The notes under the pieces: model-generated
Told to the model about the DNA's origin: nothing
The model's input: the letters and a program-made list of their open reading frames with translations, nothing else
Database searches by the model: none
Made by a program: the position numbers and the translations under genes
NCBI GenBank assembly: GCA_937899365.1
Contig: CALBPH010000756.1
Coordinates: 1 to 5,210 of the forward strand
Source: an uncultured Leptolyngbya sp.
Lineage (GTDB): Bacteria; Cyanobacteriota; Cyanobacteriia; Phormidesmidales; Phormidesmidaceae
Direction: 5' to 3'
DNA: 5,210 nucleotides
Shown here: in pieces, positions 5,031 through 5,210 of the stretch
Position numbering within the stretch: the first letter of the stretch is position 1
Layout: every line of letters begins with the position of its first letter

Positions 5031-5210
5031 CTATTCAATCAATTCCCCATTTACCTCTGTAGATACGGATAAAAATCTCAATAAGTTCAATAAAGTCTTT
5101 GTGGTGCCATCGCGATTGCCGTTGCTGATTTGGGGGATGAACCGATCTGTGAGATGTGCAATAAGCCCATGTTTGCCAGATAAATTCATACCGGGGAGCA
5201 GCAACGCCCG
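5031..5210 (-). CDS. Possible C-terminal end of an unrecognised protein (cut by right edge)
   Basis: Starting at the right edge, one minus-strand frame is open for 59 codons to a TAG at 5031-5033, ending NLLRFLSVSTEVNGELIE. Its composition is protein-like (Leu, Gly and Asn rich, few Trp, Cys or His) and it stops 54 bp before the ATG of the first TPR gene, as an upstream gene of the same operon would. I do not recognise a family. An internal ATG at 5189 would allow a 52-residue small protein, but no Shine-Dalgarno precedes it. A second minus-strand frame, starting at 5208, is also open over nearly the same span, with a less protein-like Trp/His/Gln-rich translation. Two overlapping open frames weaken the case that either is coding, so this may simply be intergenic DNA. 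Confidence 0.3.
   Translation of the reverse strand, partial: RALLLPGMNLSGKHGLIAHLTDRFIPQISNGNRDGTTKTLLNLLRFLSVSTEVNGELIE

Noticed and set aside
5109..5116. ATCGCGAT palindrome near the right edge
   Set aside because: An 8-bp palindrome is short, does not extend, and is not the HIP1 sequence; nothing further supports a function.

Overview
The window looks like a stretch of cyanobacterial chromosome. Two copies of the highly iterated palindrome GCGATCGC (HIP1), each extended to a 14-bp palindrome, lie inside genes. The UbiD-type decarboxylase has the form cyanobacteria use for plastoquinone synthesis, several genes have weak or absent Shine-Dalgarno sequences, and a DUF433/DUF5615 pair of a kind common in filamentous cyanobacteria is present. 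GC content is moderate. A filamentous or Leptolyngbya-like cyanobacterium is a reasonable guess, but the sequence alone does not fix the genus.

Every gene I accept is on the minus strand, so transcription runs from right to left. Positions 5031-5210 may hold the C-terminal end of an unrecognised gene entering from the right edge (weak). Positions 3528-4976 and 2093-3358 encode two related membrane proteins. Each has an N-terminal helical segment plus tetratricopeptide (TPR) repeats predicted to be cytoplasmic, one transmembrane helix, a low-complexity linker, and two beta-rich domains resembling the FxLYD type predicted to lie outside the membrane. They are clearly tandem paralogues that diverged mainly in their linkers. 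Positions 450-1961 encode UbiD, the prenylated-FMN-dependent decarboxylase of plastoquinone head-group synthesis. Positions 121-354 and 1-124 encode a DUF433 antitoxin-like protein and the start of its DUF5615 PIN-like partner, overlapping by 4 bp. The partner is cut by the left edge of the window.

The three gaps between the larger genes are short (about 95-170 bp), and each holds at least one small repeat structure. Behind ubiD there is a wobble-paired hairpin and then a 7-bp inverted repeat just before the antitoxin RBS. Ahead of ubiD there is a 9-bp direct repeat, a -10-like hexamer and a 17-bp inverted repeat. Ahead of the downstream TPR gene there is a different 9-bp direct repeat and a 7-bp inverted repeat. 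These suggest that each gene or gene pair has its own control rather than all being one operon.

The points most worth attention are the uncharacterised tandem TPR-membrane-beta-domain pair and an Asp-to-Asn change at the position where the DUF5615 toxin normally has its first acidic residue. No CRISPR array, insertion sequence, tRNA or rRNA was seen.
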